Shown: in pieces, positions 37,017 to 38,825 of the stretch | Layout: each line of letters begins with the position of its first letter | Numbering within the stretch: position 1 is the first letter of the stretch | Source: Deltaproteobacteria bacterium | GTDB lineage: Bacteria > Desulfobacterota > BSN033 > UBA1163 | DNA length: 38,825 nucleotides | Assembly (NCBI GenBank): GCA_018333535.1 | Contig: JAGXTA010000112.1 | Span: 1-38,825 of the forward strand | Direction: 5' to 3' | Translations under genes and position numbers: made by a program | The notes under the pieces: generated by a model | What the model was told of the DNA's origin: nothing | Seen by the model: the letters and a program-made list of their open reading frames with translations, nothing else | Database searches by the model: none

Positions 37017-37137
37017 TGTCATCCCGAACTCGTTTATTCACATTCGTTCATCACTGCGTGTCAGGATCTGGGATTCAAAAAAAAATGAGATGCCGAAACA
37101 ATACTGAATCAAGTTCAGCACAAGGTTCGGCATGACA
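37017..37137. repeat. 121-bp element with inverted ends between waaA and lpxK
   Basis: TGTCATCCCGAAC (37017-37029) and the complement of GTTCGGCATGACA (37125-37137) match at 12 of 13 bases. The interior is AT-rich with no gene. Such ends are seen in many small interspersed bacterial elements. Confidence 0.5.
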
Positions 37138-37165
37138 ATCTTTTGTTACTTATACGACAATGCGA

Positions 37166-38446
37166 CTATGTGACTAAAAGGGGTTTGATTTTTTCAAAGA
37201 TTCTTTCAGTGGCTCCTCGATGTTTTTGTAGAAATCGATACCCCTTTTCTCCAACCTGATTTCGTGCTCTCTCATCCGAGAGGAGTCGCCTCAATTGAGA
37301 AGAGAGTCCCTCCCTGTCATTTACCAGAATGGCTCCTCCTTCTGCTATCAGACGTCGGGAGATTTCGAGGAAGTTAAACATATACGGCCCGAAGAGGACA
37401 CATTTTTTGAAGAAGAGAGGTTCGAGGGGATTGTGGCCACCGATTGAAACAAGGCTTCCGCCGATGAAGACGATGGTTCCGAGGCTATAAAGCCTCATCA
37501 ATTCGCCCATGGTGTCAAGGAGAATCACATCGGAGATATCGTTTCTACCCTGACCGGAAAGGGATGACCTTCTCTTCCATGAAACGCCTTCGTTTTTTAA
37601 AATCTTTTCCACCTCCTCGAGGCGATCGAGATGGCGCGGGGCAAGGATGAGAATGAGGTGGGGATCGGTCTCTCTCAAGTTTTTGAAAAGCTGGATGAAG
37701 ATCTCCTCCTCTCCCTGATGGGTTGAACCTGCGATGAGGATGGCTTCGTTTCCGAGAAGGCCAAGGGATGCGGATAGTTCAACCGTTGCATCGAGGTTGA
37801 TGGATGGAAAGACTTGATCAAATTTTATGTTGCCTGCCACCTCTGTCCTGTCCGGTGGAACGCCGATCTCGATGATCCGGTTCCGGTCCTCCTCCGTCTG
37901 CATCAGAAAGAGGAAGATGTTATTCAAACATCTTTTAAAAAAAGATTTGAATAGGAGGTATCCCCTGAATGACTTCTCGGAAATCCTACCATTGAAGAGG
38001 ACGACGGGGATTTTCTTTCTGCCGCATAAACGGAGAAGATTGGGCCAGAGTTCTGTCTCTGCAATGAGGAGGAGACGGGGTCTGATTTTTTGAACGGCCC
38101 TTCGTATGGTGAAAGGATGGTCAACGGGGAAAAAGAGTATCCAGTCGGCCTCAGGGATGAGTTTCTTCGCTGTCTCGTTGCCCGTGGAGGTCATCGTGGT
38201 CAGGACAATGTCAACATCAGGTACTTCCTTCTTGATCTTCTTCAGGAGAGGGATAGAACAGAGAACCTCTCCGACGGAAGCGGCATGGATCCAGACCGGG
38301 TTTTTTGAGGAGAGATCCGGAAAGCCACCCAATCGCTCCTTCAAAAGTTTTTGAGGTTGTTTCCCGAGGAGGCTTTGTAGAAAAAGATAGGGGATATGGA
38401 GGATTAAAAAACAGGTCAGAATGACATTATAAAGGAAGTGGATCAT
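37166..38446 (-). CDS. waaA: 3-deoxy-D-manno-octulosonic acid (Kdo) transferase
   Basis: A 426-residue inner-membrane glycosyltransferase (GT-B fold) that adds Kdo to lipid A. N-terminal anchor 1-22, then HAASVGEVLCSIPL (about 55-68) with the catalytic Glu, and IGGSLVSIGGHNPLEP (about 330-345) in the CMP-Kdo site. Followed by lpxK. Shine-Dalgarno weak. Confidence 0.93.
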   Translation of the reverse strand: MIHFLYNVILTCFLILHIPYLFLQSLLGKQPQKLLKERLGGFPDLSSKNPVWIHAASVGEVLCSIPLLKKIKKEVPDVDIVLTTMTSTGNETAKKLIPEADWILFFPVDHPFTIRRAVQKIRPRLLLIAETELWPNLLRLCGRKKIPVVLFNGRISEKSFRGYLLFKSFFKRCLNNIFLFLMQTEEDRNRIIEIGVPPDRTEVAGNIKFDQVFPSINLDATVELSASLGLLGNEAILIAGSTHQGEEEIFIQLFKNLRETDPHLILILAPRHLDRLEEVEKILKNEGVSWKRRSSLSGQGRNDISDVILLDTMGELMRLYSLGTIVFIGGSLVSIGGHNPLEPLFFKKCVLFGPYMFNFLEISRRLIAEGGAILVNDREGLSSQLRRLLSDERARNQVGEKGYRFLQKHRGATERIFEKIKPLLVT

Positions 38447-38464
38447 AAGACCATTGAAATTTAT

Positions 38465-38548
38465 AAATCCGAAATCCGAATATCGTCATGCCAAAGGCAG
38501 ATCCGCCTCTGGCGGAAAACTCGAAATAAATTCAAATATTTAAAATTC
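38465..38548. repeat. 'AAATCCGAAAT' repeat copy truncated by the IS66 element
   Basis: Nearly identical to 32719-32802 over about 80 bp, then cut off at 38548 exactly where the IS66 inverted repeat starts at 38549. The inverted second arm is missing, so the IS inserted into the repeat. Confidence 0.55.
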
Positions 38549-38825
38549 GTATCACTTTAGCTCTTTGAAAAAAGAATAAGCTGGCAATTTAAGATCTCGT
38601 CCGTTGACCGAGCTTTCAATGCCTCTTTTGCGGTAGAGAGGATGATTTCTACCGGGTTGTGACCTTGGAGTTGGGCGGATCGGAACAGGGTCATCAGGAT
38701 CGACTGGGTTTGGGCACCCTGGTCGGACCGATTTTGTTGGGATACCTTTCGGGTGAGGACGGGAGATCTCATCTGTTGCTCCGCATGATTATTATAAGGG
38801 CTCACCCCTTCATACTCCAGAAAGG
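38549..38825. mobile_element. IS66-family insertion sequence, one end (continues beyond the window)
   Basis: The terminal repeat GTATCACTTTAGCTCTTTGA (38549-38568) is followed by the 3' end of a tnpC-type transposase. The last codons of the gene lie inside the repeat, as is seen in compact IS66 elements. The same terminal sequence is found at both ends of the 777-918 element. Confidence 0.7.
38557..38823 (-). CDS. IS66 transposase TnpC, C-terminal part (5' end outside the window)
   Basis: 89 residues of the DDE domain end: YEGVSPYNNHAEQQMRSPV and TQSILMTLFRSAQLQG. The Glu of NNHAEQQMR is the conserved catalytic residue of IS66 transposases. The frame is open to the window edge. The stop TAA (38557-38559) lies in the terminal repeat. 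Confidence 0.85.
   Translation of the reverse strand, partial: FLEYEGVSPYNNHAEQQMRSPVLTRKVSQQNRSDQGAQTQSILMTLFRSAQLQGHNPVEIILSTAKEALKARSTDEILNCQLILFSKS

Overview
The window looks like a chromosomal contig from a Gram-negative anaerobe, most likely a deltaproteobacterium (Desulfobacterota, Syntrophales-like). This placement is inferred from LPS core genes (lpxK, waaA), a superoxide-reductase-like exported protein, a probable selenoprotein, a leu/asd/liv cluster and many short interspersed inverted-repeat elements. There is no rRNA or tRNA to confirm it. Transposase fragments lie at both ends: a C-terminal scrap at 2-94 and an IS66 TnpC end at 38549-38825.

Region 1 (1-10.1 kb) is mostly small housekeeping or stress genes, many for envelope proteins. 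It holds a PCYCGC-type exported protein whose frame carries one in-frame TGA followed by a bSECIS-like hairpin. It also holds an active-looking HtrA protease, a SHOCT membrane protein, a radical SAM/SPASM protein, a universal stress protein, an HD hydrolase, an MBL hydrolase and a second HtrA-like protein that has lost its catalytic triad. Further along are a two-helix membrane protein, an SOR-like protein, an alpha/beta hydrolase, an EamA transporter and a flavodoxin. Several short elements with terminal inverted repeats sit between them.

Region 2 (10.2-24.4 kb, minus strand) is a defence island. The operon reads hsdM - yhcG-type PD-(D/E)XK nuclease - hsdS - HEPN-type protein - hsdR - large SNF2/RapA-like helicase - HSP70/actin-like ATPase. 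Junctions are mostly overlapping start/stop codons. The ATPase gene is split by an IS630-family element whose transposase needs a -1 frameshift on an A8 run. Past it lies a decayed toxin-antitoxin pair. The HsdS protein carries two nearly identical target-recognition domains, which predicts an almost symmetric recognition site.

Region 3 (24.4-38.8 kb) is metabolic and mostly on the minus strand. It starts with an SDR oxidoreductase (plus strand). A complete branched-chain amino-acid ABC transporter (livK-H-M-G-F) follows, with a terminator hairpin after livK. Next are asd, leuD, leuC and leuA (no leuB here), then lpxK and waaA for lipid A/Kdo assembly. The leu genes and transporter together suggest combined synthesis and uptake of branched-chain amino acids.

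The best candidates for something new are the PCYCGC selenoprotein, the HEPN gene inside the type I R-M operon, the helicase plus HSP70-like pair, the symmetric HsdS, and a non-autonomous IS66-type element at 777-918 whose ends match the IS66 element at the right edge of the window.
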